64,000 nucleotides of DNA. Origin: Hymenobacter properus (GTDB taxonomy: Bacteria > Bacteroidota > Bacteroidia > Cytophagales > Hymenobacteraceae). A program made the translations under genes and the position numbers. Each line of letters opens with the position of its first letter. Positions within the stretch are counted from its first letter, which is position 1. The notes beneath the pieces were generated by a model. It ran no database searches. It worked only from the letters and a program-made list of their open reading frames with translations, and was not told where the DNA came from. This document shows, in pieces, positions 25,665 through 34,761 of the stretch. Location of the stretch: positions 1,116,001 to 1,180,000 of the forward strand of contig NZ_JADQDP010000001.1 of assembly GCF_015694735.1 (NCBI RefSeq), written 5' to 3'.

Positions 25665-25967
25665 ATGAAGGATTTTCTGCTAACTGGCCTGGGTCGCTTG
25701 CGCCTTGTGGCCATTCTCGAAGGCGTTTCTTTTTTGGTATTGCTGCTGATTGCCATGCCCTTGAAATACCTTGCCGGGCAGCCGCAGGCCGTCAGGCATG
25801 TGGGCATGGCTCATGGGGTGCTGTTTGTACTTTACGTCCTGTTGCTGATTCAGCAAAGCATCGAGCGTGGGTGGTCTATTAAGAAAGTGCTGCTGGGATT
25901 TATTGCCTCTTTGGTGCCGCTGGGCACTTTTTGGGCCGATAAAAAGCTGTTTCAGGCCAAGGCCTAG
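25665..25967 (+). CDS. DUF3817 membrane protein
   Basis: A 100-residue protein with three predicted transmembrane helices and the DUF3817 hallmarks: an N-terminal GRLRLVAILEGVSFLVLLL, a central HVGMAHGVLFVLYV, and a C-terminal segment ending ASLVPLGTFWADKKL. Family function is unknown. Its ATG lies nine bases after the T-run of the sdhCAB terminator, so expression may depend on read-through or a promoter that cannot be recognised. Confidence 0.85.
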   Translation: MKDFLLTGLGRLRLVAILEGVSFLVLLLIAMPLKYLAGQPQAVRHVGMAHGVLFVLYVLLLIQQSIERGWSIKKVLLGFIASLVPLGTFWADKKLFQAKA

Positions 25968-26017
25968 CAACGCGCAGTCTAGCTGCCCCTTACAAAGAGT
26001 AAACAGGCCGTACGCTG

Positions 26018-27202
26018 CTATACGCTAGCGTTTGCCCGGGCTGGCTCCTCTCCTACCCGCAGCTTGGGCACCATCCATACCACCAGCAGCCCCAGCACCG
26101 ACACCAGCGCAAACGACCAGCGCAGGCTGGCCGCCTTGGCGACAAAGCCCACCAAAGGCGGTACCATCAGGAACCCGAAGTAGCTGACCGTGGACACGGA
26201 AGCAATGGCCGCGCCCGCGCTTAACGGGTTGGCGCGGCCCACGAGGCTGAACACGAGTGGTACCACGCACGACACCCCCAGGCCGCCCAGCACGAAGCCG
26301 AATCCGGCCGTAACCGGCGTAGGAAAGGCAGCGGCCAAAAGCAAGCCGCTTGTCATCAGCAAGCCGCTGGTTTGCAGGATTTGCTTGATGCCGAAACGGC
26401 CCACCAGCCCGTCGCCCAGGAAGCGGCCACTGGTCATGGCCACCATGTAGAGGGTGAAGCCCAGGCCGGCTATGGCCTTGGGCGCGTGCACGGTTTCGGC
26501 GAAGTACACGCCGCTCCAGTCGTAGAAGGTGCCTTCGCAGGCCATGGAAGCAAAGGTGATGAGGCCGTATTTCACCACCGTTTTCTCGGGCCAGGTGAAA
26601 AACGATTTCTTTTCGGGAGCCGGTGGCAGGGCCAGGGTATTGGGAAAAAAGGCAAAAGCCAGCGCAGAGAGTGCCACCGAAACCGCCGCGAAATGCGTGG
26701 TAGTGGCTACGTCGTGGCCGATGAGCCAGGCGCCCAGGCCCGCTGCGGCAAAGCCCGCCACGCTCCAGATGCCGTGAAACGTGGCAATAATGGAACGGCT
26801 GTACAGCGTTTGTACACCCACCGATTGGGCATTGACGGATAGGTTGAGCAGGTTGCGCGAACAGCCGAAAGCAAACAGCAGCGCCGCCAGCTGCCAGGCG
26901 TGCGCCGCAAAGCCCAGCAGGCCCAGCGCCAGGTTGTAGAGCACGGCGCCCACCAGCATCACCTGGCGGCTGCTGAAACGCTGGAGCAGTTGCCCGGTCA
27001 CGGGCAGCGTCAGCATCAGGCCGGCCGGCAGGGCCAGCAGCACGGCGCCCAGCCCGGCCTCGCTCAGCCCCAGGCGGTGCTGAATGACGGGAATGCGCGA
27101 CGCCCAGGTGGCAAACCCGAAGCCCGACACGAAAAAGAACAGCGCAATGGCCACCCGCGCCCGCCGCGGCGCAACCCCGGGGGCAATCAATACTTCACTC
27201 AT
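26018..27202 (-). CDS. MFS transporter
   Basis: A 394-residue inner-membrane protein with about twelve helices and an MFS fold, starting RRARVAIALFFFVSGFGFATWASRIP, a pattern typical of the FucP/YbjJ-like group of MFS proteins. Substrate unknown. The ATG at 27202 (MSEVLIAPG) is selected; a TTCTCTTG box ends six bases before it on the minus strand, whereas the upstream in-frame ATG at 27310 would give a non-typical 36-residue extension. It diverges from the next MFS gene with about 200 bases between starts. Confidence 0.85.
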   Translation of the reverse strand: MSEVLIAPGVAPRRARVAIALFFFVSGFGFATWASRIPVIQHRLGLSEAGLGAVLLALPAGLMLTLPVTGQLLQRFSSRQVMLVGAVLYNLALGLLGFAAHAWQLAALLFAFGCSRNLLNLSVNAQSVGVQTLYSRSIIATFHGIWSVAGFAAAGLGAWLIGHDVATTTHFAAVSVALSALAFAFFPNTLALPPAPEKKSFFTWPEKTVVKYGLITFASMACEGTFYDWSGVYFAETVHAPKAIAGLGFTLYMVAMTSGRFLGDGLVGRFGIKQILQTSGLLMTSGLLLAAAFPTPVTAGFGFVLGGLGVSCVVPLVFSLVGRANPLSAGAAIASVSTVSYFGFLMVPPLVGFVAKAASLRWSFALVSVLGLLVVWMVPKLRVGEEPARANASV

Positions 27203-27392
27203 ACGCTGCAAGAGAAACGGACACAGGCTGCAAGGGCGCCTGGTCGGGTTTGGCAAAAATAAGCCCTGGAGCGCTGGCCAATGGCCGTTGTTGCTTGTTA
27301 AAAGATGCAAGGCCGGAGCACCGCCCGGCCGCTGTTAACCGGTACCATTCTAATGGCGCATGTCTGGGCAGGCCCCTACGCCTGCCAACCTG

Positions 27393-27400
27393 TTACTTTG
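27393..27400 (+). promoter_or_regulatory. -7 box TTACTTTG, four bases from GTG start
   Basis: TTACTTTG-CCCT-GTG: seven of eight consensus matches ending four bases before GTG 27405. It supports GTG 27405 rather than the in-frame ATG at 27360. Confidence 0.5.
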
Positions 27401-27404
27401 CCCT

Positions 27405-28619
27405 GTGCCTCTGCTTCCCTCCGACCGCCGCCTGCCGCTGCTTTATGCCATTATTCTGCTCGACGTGGTGGTGGGCGCGGCCGTGGGGCCGGTGCTGCCC
27501 GAATTTGTGCGGGGCCTGCGCCAGCCGCAGCTGTGGCTGAGCGTGGGCACAGGTATATTTTTGGGCGTACAGCTGTTTTCGGCGCCGCTGCTCGGGCGGC
27601 TGGGCGACGGCTACGGGCGGCGGCCCATTTTCATTCTTTCGGCTGTGGGCACACTGCTGGCCAATGCGCTGCTGCTGCCGGTGCGGGCCGGGCTCTACTT
27701 TGTGAACCGCGTGTCGGACGGGCTCACCAACGGCATGTACGCCACCGTGCGCTCGGCCATTACCGACATTTCCCGGCCCGAGCAGCTGTTTCGCAACCTG
27801 GGCATTGAGGGTGCCATTATATCGCTGGGCTTCGTGCTGGGGCCCATGGCATCGGGGCTGCTGCTCAGCGCCTTGCAGGTACCGCCGGCGCTGCAGGCCA
27901 CCTACGTGGTGCGGTTGGCGGTGGCTCTGGCGGCTCTCAATGTGCTGCTGAGCCTGTGGCTGCCCGAAACGCACCAGCAGCGCAGCGGCGTGCGCGGTGC
28001 CGAGCTACGGGCCGAACTGATGCAGGCCATCAACCCGCTCACGCTCTGGGCCCGGCTGCGTGAGAAAGACGCCCACGCGCCTGGCATCCGGCGCATTGTG
28101 CTCACGCAGGTGGCCCTCACGCTCAGCACGGGGTACTATTTCTACTTTGTACCATTCCTGAGTGCCGGGCCCATGCGGTTCGATGCCCGGCAGATTTCCT
28201 ACATGTTCATGTTTTTTGGCGGGCTGAGCATCGTGCTCAACTATGTATTCTACACCTACCTCGCCGACCGCCTCGACCAGCGCCGGGCCATTATATGGCT
28301 GGCGGCGCTGGGCGTGCCGGTGCTGGCCGGCTACGGCCTGATGGGCACCTCCAAAATCGCGCTGTACGCGCTGGTCACGGCCGACTGCCTCACCCTTTCT
28401 CTCATCCAGGGTTTGCTGGAAGGCCGCTTGGCCCGCCGCACTACCGAGGCCGACCGCGGCGAGATTTTTGGGTTGAACCAAGCCTTTCAGTCGTTCGCCA
28501 GCTTCAGCACGGCCTTGGTTTTCGGAGGGCTGTCGGTGCTCGATTTGCGGCTGCCGTGGGTGTGGTTTGCGCTGTGCCTGGCAGCCGTGGCAGCGCTGGC
28601 GGCGAAACGAGAGGAATGA
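27405..28619 (+). CDS. MFS transporter (TetA-like)
   Basis: A 404-residue inner-membrane transporter with twelve predicted helices. The loop between helices 2 and 3 has the MFS motif LGRLGDGYGRRPIF, and helix 5 contains LGFVLGPMASG, as in drug-proton antiporters of the TetA type. Substrate cannot be inferred. The GTG start at 27405 is chosen because a promoter-like box ends four bases before it and the first helix begins directly after; an in-frame ATG exists at 27360. Convergent with the MATE gene; the 99-base gap between them has only an imperfect inverted repeat (near 28613 and 28692). Confidence 0.85.
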   Translation: MPLLPSDRRLPLLYAIILLDVVVGAAVGPVLPEFVRGLRQPQLWLSVGTGIFLGVQLFSAPLLGRLGDGYGRRPIFILSAVGTLLANALLLPVRAGLYFVNRVSDGLTNGMYATVRSAITDISRPEQLFRNLGIEGAIISLGFVLGPMASGLLLSALQVPPALQATYVVRLAVALAALNVLLSLWLPETHQQRSGVRGAELRAELMQAINPLTLWARLREKDAHAPGIRRIVLTQVALTLSTGYYFYFVPFLSAGPMRFDARQISYMFMFFGGLSIVLNYVFYTYLADRLDQRRAIIWLAALGVPVLAGYGLMGTSKIALYALVTADCLTLSLIQGLLEGRLARRTTEADRGEIFGLNQAFQSFASFSTALVFGGLSVLDLRLPWVWFALCLAAVAALAAKREE

Positions 28620-28718
28620 GAGAGTGATGAGTTAGCCAGCGAGATTGAAGACGGAAAATAGGCTGAGGGCTGTAAAATTCTTTTCCACTGCTCATCGTCT
28701 CATTCACCGTTTTGCATT

Positions 28719-30134
28719 TCAAGGCTTGTCTTCCAGCTGCGCCGCTTGGTTGGCCCGGCCCTGCAGCGGGTCGGCTAAGTCGCTGCCTTTCCAGTCGCCG
28801 CGCAGGTACCAGAGCAGCGCCAGTGTGGCGGCCAGCACGTTGGCCACCACAAACGACCACCACAGCCCGTGGAAGCCCAGCGCCGTGTGCTGCGACAGGT
28901 ACCAGGCCACCGTAAACTGAAACACCCATACCCCGATGATAGTCAGCATCATGGCCGACAGCGTGTTACCGGAGCCGCGCAAGGCTCCTGACACCGACTG
29001 CTGCGCCCCCGTGAAGCAAAGGCTAAACACGGCAATCCGCACAAATTCGATGGCGTCCTGGCTCACGGCCTCGTCGCCTTTCAGGAAAAAGCACACCAGG
29101 GGGCCCGCCGCCAGGTAGCCCAGCAGCCCTACCACCAATAGTCCGCCGAAGCTGATGGCAATGGCGTAGTTGGCCGTGCGCACGGCGCGGGGCAGGTTGC
29201 GAGCGCCAATGTTCTGGGCCACCAGTGTGGAGCAGGCCAGCGAGATGCCCAGCGCCGGGATGATGCCCAGCGCCAGAATGCGCGACCCAATGCCATAGGT
29301 AGCCAGCACCGTGGTGCCGAAAGCAGCGGCCAGCACCGTCATCATCGACAGCCCTAGGGCCCGGGCCGACAGTTCGATGGACGAGGGCACGCCCAGCTTC
29401 ACCGCCCGACGCATCAGGGCAAAGTCGGGCTTAAACCCTTTGAAAGTAAGCTGAATGCCTGAGCGGCCCCGCAGCAGCACCACCATGCCCACTACCACGC
29501 TCAGCGCCTGTGTGACCAAAGTGGCCACCGCCGCCCCAGCCACCCCAAACGGCGGCACCGGCCCCCAGCCATAAATGAAAAGCGGGTCGAGCAGGAAGTT
29601 GAGCGCCAGCGTGCCAATGTTGATGTAGAGCGGAATGCGCACCTCGCCCACGCCCCGCATCAGGGCCTGAAACATCAGAAAACCAAAGTTGAAACCCAGC
29701 CCCAGAAACAGGATGCGCTGAAATTGATTGGCCTGCTCAAAAATGTCGGGCCCCACCCCTATCAGCCGCAGGATAAGCGGCGAGCCCCAGTGCGCCACCG
29801 CCGTGAGCAGCAGCGCCAGGCCGGTTTCGAGCATTAGCGTCTGGGCCGCAATGTGGTTCACCATGGGCAGGTTGCGAGCGCCGTAGTTCTGGGCCACCAG
29901 CACCGAGCCCGCCACCGAAAACCCTGAGCCCAGCGCAATCAGCAGGAAGTTGACCGGGAAGCTCACCGCCACAGCCGCCACCGCGCTGGCGCCCAGCCGC
30001 CCCACCCAAAAGGCATCTACCAGCTGATAACCCGTTTGAAGCAGGTTGCCGAACACGATGGGTAGCGCCAGGGTAAGCAGCGCTTTCAGAATAGAGCCTT
30101 GGGTGAGGTTGGGGCGGGCGGCAGTAGGGGACAT
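28719..30134 (-). CDS. MATE-family efflux transporter
   Basis: A 471-residue inner-membrane protein with twelve predicted helices in two related halves, as in multidrug and toxin extrusion antiporters. Seen: the first-helix region LALPIVFGNLLQTGYQLVDAF typical of MatE, the repeated VAQNYGARNL and VAQNIGARNL loops in the two halves, and ALRGSGNT in helix 10. Substrate unknown; cation-coupled export is a family property. ATG 30134 is chosen since MSPTAARPNLTQGS leads into the first helix; the in-frame extension to 30248 is not family-like. Confidence 0.92.
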   Translation of the reverse strand: MSPTAARPNLTQGSILKALLTLALPIVFGNLLQTGYQLVDAFWVGRLGASAVAAVAVSFPVNFLLIALGSGFSVAGSVLVAQNYGARNLPMVNHIAAQTLMLETGLALLLTAVAHWGSPLILRLIGVGPDIFEQANQFQRILFLGLGFNFGFLMFQALMRGVGEVRIPLYINIGTLALNFLLDPLFIYGWGPVPPFGVAGAAVATLVTQALSVVVGMVVLLRGRSGIQLTFKGFKPDFALMRRAVKLGVPSSIELSARALGLSMMTVLAAAFGTTVLATYGIGSRILALGIIPALGISLACSTLVAQNIGARNLPRAVRTANYAIAISFGGLLVVGLLGYLAAGPLVCFFLKGDEAVSQDAIEFVRIAVFSLCFTGAQQSVSGALRGSGNTLSAMMLTIIGVWVFQFTVAWYLSQHTALGFHGLWWSFVVANVLAATLALLWYLRGDWKGSDLADPLQGRANQAAQLEDKP

Positions 30135-30304
30135 AAGTTTCTCAGTACGGCCCAGGCGGCGGTTTGGTCGGTGCAGCGGCGGCGCTCGCCTCGGAATATT
30201 ATCAGAAAACCAGACCACCGGCCGGCTATGGCTGTTAAAAGGCCGCAACCAACTGCCAGGCTCAGCAGTTAGCCTCTCACCAACCCTTAATACATCGCGC
30301 TGCT

Positions 30305-30832
30305 TTGATTACCGTCGTTGCCGGAACCAACCGGCCCCAGTCCCGCGCCCGCCGCATTGCCCACTACTACCAAGCCGTGCTGACGGAGCTGGGGGCCGAA
30401 AGCCAGCTGCTGGACCTGGCCGAGCTGCCGGCCGACTTTGTGGGCACGGCGTTGTACCACAACGTGGGCCGCCACCCCGAATTCAACCGCCTGGCCACGA
30501 TGCTCGACGCGGGACCCAAGCTGGTAATGGTGGTACCCGAGTACAACGCTTCGTTTCCCGGGGCCCTCAAAGCCTTTATTGATGGCCTGGCGTACCCGGG
30601 AGGCATTCAGGGCAAAAAGGTGGCGCTGGTGGGCCTGAGCAGCGGGGGCCAAGGCGGCCTGCTGGCCATGGCCCACCTCACCGATGTGCTGATGTACCTG
30701 GGCTCGGCGGTGCTGCCCCAGCGGGTGCGCCTGCCCTTCATCAACCAGGATTTGAACGCCGATGGCGGGCTCAACCACGAACTGTCGCGCCAGTTGCTGC
30801 GCGAGCAGGCGACGGCGCTGTTGGCGTTTTAA
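30305..30832 (+). CDS. NAD(P)H-dependent FMN reductase family protein
   Basis: A 175-residue flavodoxin-fold reductase. Seen: the start ITVVAGTNRPQSRARRIA with the phosphate-binding loop, VPEYNASFPGALKAFID (the P-E-Y-N FMN loop of the family), and LVGLSSGGQGG. Such proteins reduce quinones, azo dyes or FMN itself. The gene appears to start at TTG 30305; there is no in-frame ATG nearby upstream and the family begins exactly here. Confidence 0.87.
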   Translation: MITVVAGTNRPQSRARRIAHYYQAVLTELGAESQLLDLAELPADFVGTALYHNVGRHPEFNRLATMLDAGPKLVMVVPEYNASFPGALKAFIDGLAYPGGIQGKKVALVGLSSGGQGGLLAMAHLTDVLMYLGSAVLPQRVRLPFINQDLNADGGLNHELSRQLLREQATALLAF

Positions 30833-30859
30833 TTCAGTGAAGAGCAGGGATTAGGGCGT

Positions 30860-30950
30860 CTGTCATTCAGAGTGAAAGGAATGACTTTATCACGTTCCTG
30901 CATTTAGTGCGCAGCCGTGGCAAGGTCCTTCGCTGTGCTCAGGATGACAG
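30860..30950. repeat. REP-like element 4, decayed
   Basis: The right arm (30921-30950) matches element 3 with one change, while the left arm (30860-30894) has diverged. The left sub-hairpin still pairs GTCATTC with GAATGAC around a changed loop. Confidence 0.6.
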
Positions 30951-30957
30951 CCGATTC

Positions 30958-31506
30958 CTAAATACCCTCTGGCGCCGCTTCGGCCTGGGCAGTGCTCTGC
31001 TTGGCCAGCACCCGCCGAAACACTGCGCGCAGGATAAAGTACAGCAGCGCCACCAGCGGCACGGCCATCAGGGCCCACAGCAGCAGGGCGCCCAGTTCGG
31101 CGCGCCAGAGCAAGTTAACTACGGCCGCCCAGCCTTCGTGGTCGATGAGGTGGCGGATGCGCGCCACGGTGAGGCCTTTCACTTTGTCGCCCTGGCCCAT
31201 GATGGTGGCGCCGGTGCGCAGAAACGGGATTAGCAGGATAAGCTGAAAGGCACTCATGAGGTGGGCGGCCAGCTGCATGGCGGCCACGTTGAGGCGCAGG
31301 CGCAGGGCCGTGGCCACACTCACTAGGGTAGTGACGCCGAACAGCGGCACCAACCCAAACGCTACCCCCAGGCCGATGGTGAGGGCCAGCTTCTCGGGCG
31401 AGAGGCCGGCCTTGAGCAGGTCGAGAAAGGGGTCGAGCACGCGGCGGCGCAGCCAGGAGCGGGATGGAGCGGCTACAGGCTGAGGCTCAGATTCGGAGGG
31501 CGACAT
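30958..31506 (-). CDS. DUF2062 membrane protein
   Basis: A 182-residue protein with about three hydrophobic segments and the DUF2062 hallmark region LSPEKLALTIGLGVAFGLVPLFG, followed by the segment RLRLNVAAMQLAAHLMSAFQ. Family function is unknown, though members often accompany glycosyltransferases or lipid enzymes; no such gene is adjacent here. ATG 31506 (MSPSESEP) is preferred to the upstream in-frame ATG at 31530. Divergent from the YihY gene. Confidence 0.82.
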   Translation of the reverse strand: MSPSESEPQPVAAPSRSWLRRRVLDPFLDLLKAGLSPEKLALTIGLGVAFGLVPLFGVTTLVSVATALRLRLNVAAMQLAAHLMSAFQLILLIPFLRTGATIMGQGDKVKGLTVARIRHLIDHEGWAAVVNLLWRAELGALLLWALMAVPLVALLYFILRAVFRRVLAKQSTAQAEAAPEGI

Positions 31507-31541
31507 AGAGAGGAAACAAACCCGGGCCATTTGGCAGCCCG

Positions 31542-31549
31542 TACCTTCG
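31542..31549 (+). promoter_or_regulatory. -7 box TACCTTCG upstream of the YihY gene
   Basis: Seven of eight matches to TAnnTTTG; it leaves a leader of about 50 bases before the ATG at 31602. Confidence 0.4.
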
Positions 31550-31601
31550 CGGGGGCCTTGCTTCTTACGGCTGCGGCCAAGAATGTTGCCCCTGGGGTGT
31601 T

Positions 31602-32543
31602 ATGACAAAGTTAGATTCGCCGGCCGAGCTGCCGGGCCCGTGGTGGCGCGAGCTGCCCATTTTGCTGCACCGCGCCGCCCGCGAGCTGGGCCAGAACGAC
31701 CCGCTGCGGCTGGGCGCGGCCACGGCGTTTTTCACGTCGTTTGCGCTGCCGCCCATCCTCATCATCCTCATTCAGCTGCTCAGCTCGCTCTACTCCACGT
31801 CGATGGTGCGGCAACTGCTGCTGGCTAAAATCAGCAACTTGGTGGGCGCGTCGGCGGCCGGCTTGGTATCGCAGATTGTGATGAACGTGGCCGACCCCAC
31901 GCGCAGCCGGCTGGTGACGATGCTGGGCTTTGCCTTCCTGCTGTTTGTGGCCACCACGCTGTTCACGGTCATTCAGCACTCGCTGAATCAGCTCTGGCAA
32001 ATCCGGCCCAAGCGCGGGGCAGGCAAGTTTTCGCAGGCCCTGCGCGAGCGGGCGCGTTCGGCGGGCATTTTGCTGGCCACGGCGGGGCTGTCGCTGCTGG
32101 CCTTCGGCACTGACTCGGCACTGGGCTTGTTTGCCGAAAGCATTCACGACTTCGACGCCACCTTTGCCTACTTCGTGGTGCGCGGGCTCAACGCCTTCAT
32201 TGCCTGGCTGATTTTGGCGGCGTGGTTTGGCGTCACGTTTCGCACGCTGAGTTTGGCCAAGGTGCCGTGGCGGGCCGTCACGCGCGGGGCGGCGCTCACG
32301 GCCTTGCTCATCAGCCTGGGCGAGGTGGTGCTGGGCCACCTGCTGGTGGCGCGCGACCTGGGGCCGGTGTACGGGCCGGCCTCCAGCCTGGTGCTGGTGC
32401 TGCTGTTCGTATTCTACTGCGCTATGATTTTCTACTTCGGGGCGGCGTTTACGAAGGCTTACGCCCATCGCATCGGGCTGGACATCCGACCCAAAAAAAC
32501 GGCCGTGCGCTACCGGCTGGTGAACGTGGAAGATGTAAAATAG
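31602..32543 (+). CDS. YihY/BrkB family membrane protein
   Basis: A 313-residue protein with six predicted helices and family landmarks: an N-terminal RLGAATAFFTSFALPPILIIL, the middle TVIQHSLNQLWQIRP, and the C-terminal GPVYGPASSLVLVLLFVFYCAMIFYFGAAFTKAY. The family was once annotated as ribonuclease BN in error; its true role is unknown. The ATG at 31602 follows a leader of about 50 bases. The next possible gene starts nine bases after its stop. Confidence 0.88.
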   Translation: MTKLDSPAELPGPWWRELPILLHRAARELGQNDPLRLGAATAFFTSFALPPILIILIQLLSSLYSTSMVRQLLLAKISNLVGASAAGLVSQIVMNVADPTRSRLVTMLGFAFLLFVATTLFTVIQHSLNQLWQIRPKRGAGKFSQALRERARSAGILLATAGLSLLAFGTDSALGLFAESIHDFDATFAYFVVRGLNAFIAWLILAAWFGVTFRTLSLAKVPWRAVTRGAALTALLISLGEVVLGHLLVARDLGPVYGPASSLVLVLLFVFYCAMIFYFGAAFTKAYAHRIGLDIRPKKTAVRYRLVNVEDVK

Positions 32544-32552
32544 ACGGATGCC

Positions 32553-33143
32553 ATGCGGTATCAACGCCTCCTGCAGTTGCTCTTGCTGCTAAGCAGCTGC
32601 CGCGAGGCGCGCCTGGCTTTTAGAACCACTTCTCTGAAACCCGCGGCGGCTGTTTTTGAGGGGCGCTCTGCCGGGCGGCCCGCGCCACGCGCGTGTCCAT
32701 TGGCTGCCCATCGGCCGGTTGGCCCAACGACCATTTTGCAGCCAGCAGCCGTTGGGCTTGGGGGCACTTACCAGCGAAAATACCGAACAAACCGGGCGCT
32801 TCCTCACCGCTATAATCCCCAGTTGGTGCGCCCAAAGCGCACCGTTTCCCCGGACACATTGCTTCGGCCTGCTACCCAGCCGCGGCATCCCGACCCTGCC
32901 GAAACCCGCACGGGGCGGGGCAAGCTGAAGTATTTTATGGGAAGGTTTTTGAGCTGGGCCATCTACCTGACACTGGTGGGGCTGGCCGGCTGGCTGGTAT
33001 ATGCGCTTTTTAAATGGAGCTTGGCGCTCGACGCCGGAGCAGCCCTCTTCTTTGGTCTTCCTTTGATTATGCTGGCGTTATTCCTGCTTTATTTTATTGT
33101 GAGTTTCGGCTTTTTCGCCATTGTTGCGGAAATGCCGATGTAG
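32553..33143 (+). CDS. Doubtful small membrane protein
   Basis: An open frame of 196 codons. The first 20 residues look like a lipoprotein signal (LLLLLSSC) and the last 68 contain two clear transmembrane helices, but residues 25-125 are Arg/Pro-rich and look untranslated, and a second frame at about 32656-32928 looks at least as protein-like. Possible readings: a real short membrane protein starting at ATG 32937, or a broken gene with frameshifts. No family recognised. Confidence 0.3.
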   Translation: MRYQRLLQLLLLLSSCREARLAFRTTSLKPAAAVFEGRSAGRPAPRACPLAAHRPVGPTTILQPAAVGLGGTYQRKYRTNRALPHRYNPQLVRPKRTVSPDTLLRPATQPRHPDPAETRTGRGKLKYFMGRFLSWAIYLTLVGLAGWLVYALFKWSLALDAGAALFFGLPLIMLALFLLYFIVSFGFFAIVAEMPM

Positions 33144-33167
33144 CGCAGCTTCCCTTTCCCCGGGCCG

Positions 33168-33175
33168 TACCTTTG
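33168..33175 (+). promoter_or_regulatory. -7 box TACCTTTG, four bases from GTG start
   Basis: A perfect consensus box in TACCTTTG-CCCC-GTG. The start codon of the DEAD-box gene follows at 33180, so a leaderless mRNA is predicted. Confidence 0.6.
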
Positions 33176-33179
33176 CCCC

Positions 33180-34631
33180 GTGCAAACTCCTGATACCTCC
33201 GCCGCCGGGGCCGCTTCCGAAGCGCCCAAGTCCGCCCAGCTTGACCCGCAATTCGCCGATTTCGCCCTCTCCCCCGCCCTGTTGGCGGGTGTGGCCGAGC
33301 TGAACTTCACCCAGCCCACCCCCGTGCAGCAGTTGGTGCTGGCCCCCGCCCTGGAGGGGCAGGACGTGGCCGGGCAGGCCCCCACCGGCTCGGGCAAAAC
33401 CGCCGCCTACGGCCTGGCCGTGCTGCAACAGGTGGACCCCACCTCGGCCACCGTGCAGGCGCTGGTGCTGGTGCCCGCCCGCGAGCTGGTGCTGCAAGTG
33501 CGCGACGCCCTGCAGCGCCTGGGCAAGCACCTGCCCAACCTGCGCGTGGCCGGCTACTACGGCGGCCACGCCATGCGCGACGAGGTGAAGGGCCTGCAGC
33601 AGATGCCCCACGTGGTGGTGGCCACCCCCGGCCGCCTGCTCGACCACCTGGAGCGCCGCACCATTGTGCCCAACCGCCTGAAAGTGCTGGTGCTGGATGA
33701 AGCCGATAAGCTGCTGGAGCTGGGTTTTCAGGAGGAAATGGCCACCATCATCAGCCGCCTGCCGCAGCGCCGGCAAACGCTGCTGTTCTCGGCCACCATG
33801 CCCGATGCAGTGCTGGCCCTGGTGCGCAAGCACCTCACCCGCCCCCGCGTGATGAACGTGGGCGGCGCCAACGCCACCACCCTGCCCGACACGCTGGTGC
33901 TGCGCGGCCACGTGCTCAGCGCCTCCGAGCAGAAGCCCGCTGCCCTCTTTCACCTTCTCAATCAGCCCACCGCCGGCCGGGCTCTGGTGTTTGCCAACAC
34001 CCGCGACCGGGTGGAGGAGCTCACCCGCTTCCTGCGCGGCCGGGGCCTGGCCGCCGAGGCCCTGCACGGCAAAATGCTGCAGCCTGAGCGCGACAAAAGC
34101 ATGCTGAAGCTGCGCAACGGCTCGGCCACTGTGCTGGTGGCCACCGACGTGGCCGCCCGCGGCCTCGACGTGAACGACCTCGACACCGTGGTGCAGTTCG
34201 ACCCACCGCACGACACCGACACCTTTCAGCACCGGGCGGGCCGCACGGCCCGCGCCGGCGCCACCGGCACCGCCCACTTGCTGGTGACGCCCCCCGAGCA
34301 GCAAAAAATTCAGCAGTGGCCCACCGCCAAAAATGTGCAGTGGGCTGGCCTGCGCCCGCCGGCCCTGCCCGCCGCCGCACCCAAGGCCCCGCGCCCGAGC
34401 ACCGTCACGCTGCATGTGTCGGCGGGCAAGAGCGAGAAAATAAGCCGCGGCGACCTGGCCGGCGCCTTCGTGAGCGTGGGCGGGCTGGAGCGCGAGGCCG
34501 TGGGCCGCATCGAAGTGTTCGACCACCACAGCTTCGTGGCCGTGCCTGAGGCCCAAGCCCAGGAAGTGCTGGCCCGCATGCAGGGCGCCAAGGTGAAAGG
34601 CAAAAAGGTGAAGGTGGCCCTGATTCGGTAG
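33180..34631 (+). CDS. DEAD-box RNA helicase with DbpA-like RNA-binding domain
   Basis: A 483-residue ATP-dependent RNA helicase. Seen in order: FTQPTPVQQ (Q motif), APTGSGKT (Walker A), PARELV, TPGRLLDHL, DEADKLLELGF (Walker B), SATMP, then in the second RecA domain NTRDRVEEL, TDVAARGLDV and HRAGRTARAG. Residues about 400-483 form a small domain like the RNA-binding end of DbpA (VTLHVSAGKSEKISRGDL to VKVALIR), pointing to a role in ribosome assembly. It starts with GTG, four bases after a perfect -7 box. Repeat element 5 lies just downstream. Confidence 0.92.
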   Translation: MQTPDTSAAGAASEAPKSAQLDPQFADFALSPALLAGVAELNFTQPTPVQQLVLAPALEGQDVAGQAPTGSGKTAAYGLAVLQQVDPTSATVQALVLVPARELVLQVRDALQRLGKHLPNLRVAGYYGGHAMRDEVKGLQQMPHVVVATPGRLLDHLERRTIVPNRLKVLVLDEADKLLELGFQEEMATIISRLPQRRQTLLFSATMPDAVLALVRKHLTRPRVMNVGGANATTLPDTLVLRGHVLSASEQKPAALFHLLNQPTAGRALVFANTRDRVEELTRFLRGRGLAAEALHGKMLQPERDKSMLKLRNGSATVLVATDVAARGLDVNDLDTVVQFDPPHDTDTFQHRAGRTARAGATGTAHLLVTPPEQQKIQQWPTAKNVQWAGLRPPALPAAAPKAPRPSTVTLHVSAGKSEKISRGDLAGAFVSVGGLEREAVGRIEVFDHHSFVAVPEAQAQEVLARMQGAKVKGKKVKVALIR

Positions 34632-34648
34632 CAGAACAATCAATTGAA

Positions 34649-34740
34649 CGTCATGCCGAGCGCAGCCGAGGCACCTCGCGTGCCATAGTAAAATTAATTA
34701 CTGCTGCACGCGAGATGCCTCGACTGCGCTCGGCATGACG
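34649..34740. repeat. REP-like inverted repeat element 5
   Basis: 34-base arms (34649-34682, 34707-34740) with two mismatches. The right arm contains an ATGACG that gives the next gene a spurious in-frame ATG at 34735. Sub-hairpin ATGCC/GGCAT around GAGCGCAG. Confidence 0.9.
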
Positions 34741-34761
34741 TTTTGGTATCCATTATTCAAT

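Noticed and set aside
27360..27404. ATG 27360 as the start of the TetA-like transporter
   Set aside because: A promoter-like box lies between it and GTG 27405, and the extra residues precede the first helix without family support. Not fully excluded.
34735..34761. ATG 34735 as the start of the phosphatase-like gene
   Set aside because: The codon is part of repeat element 5 and the added residues do not belong to the family.
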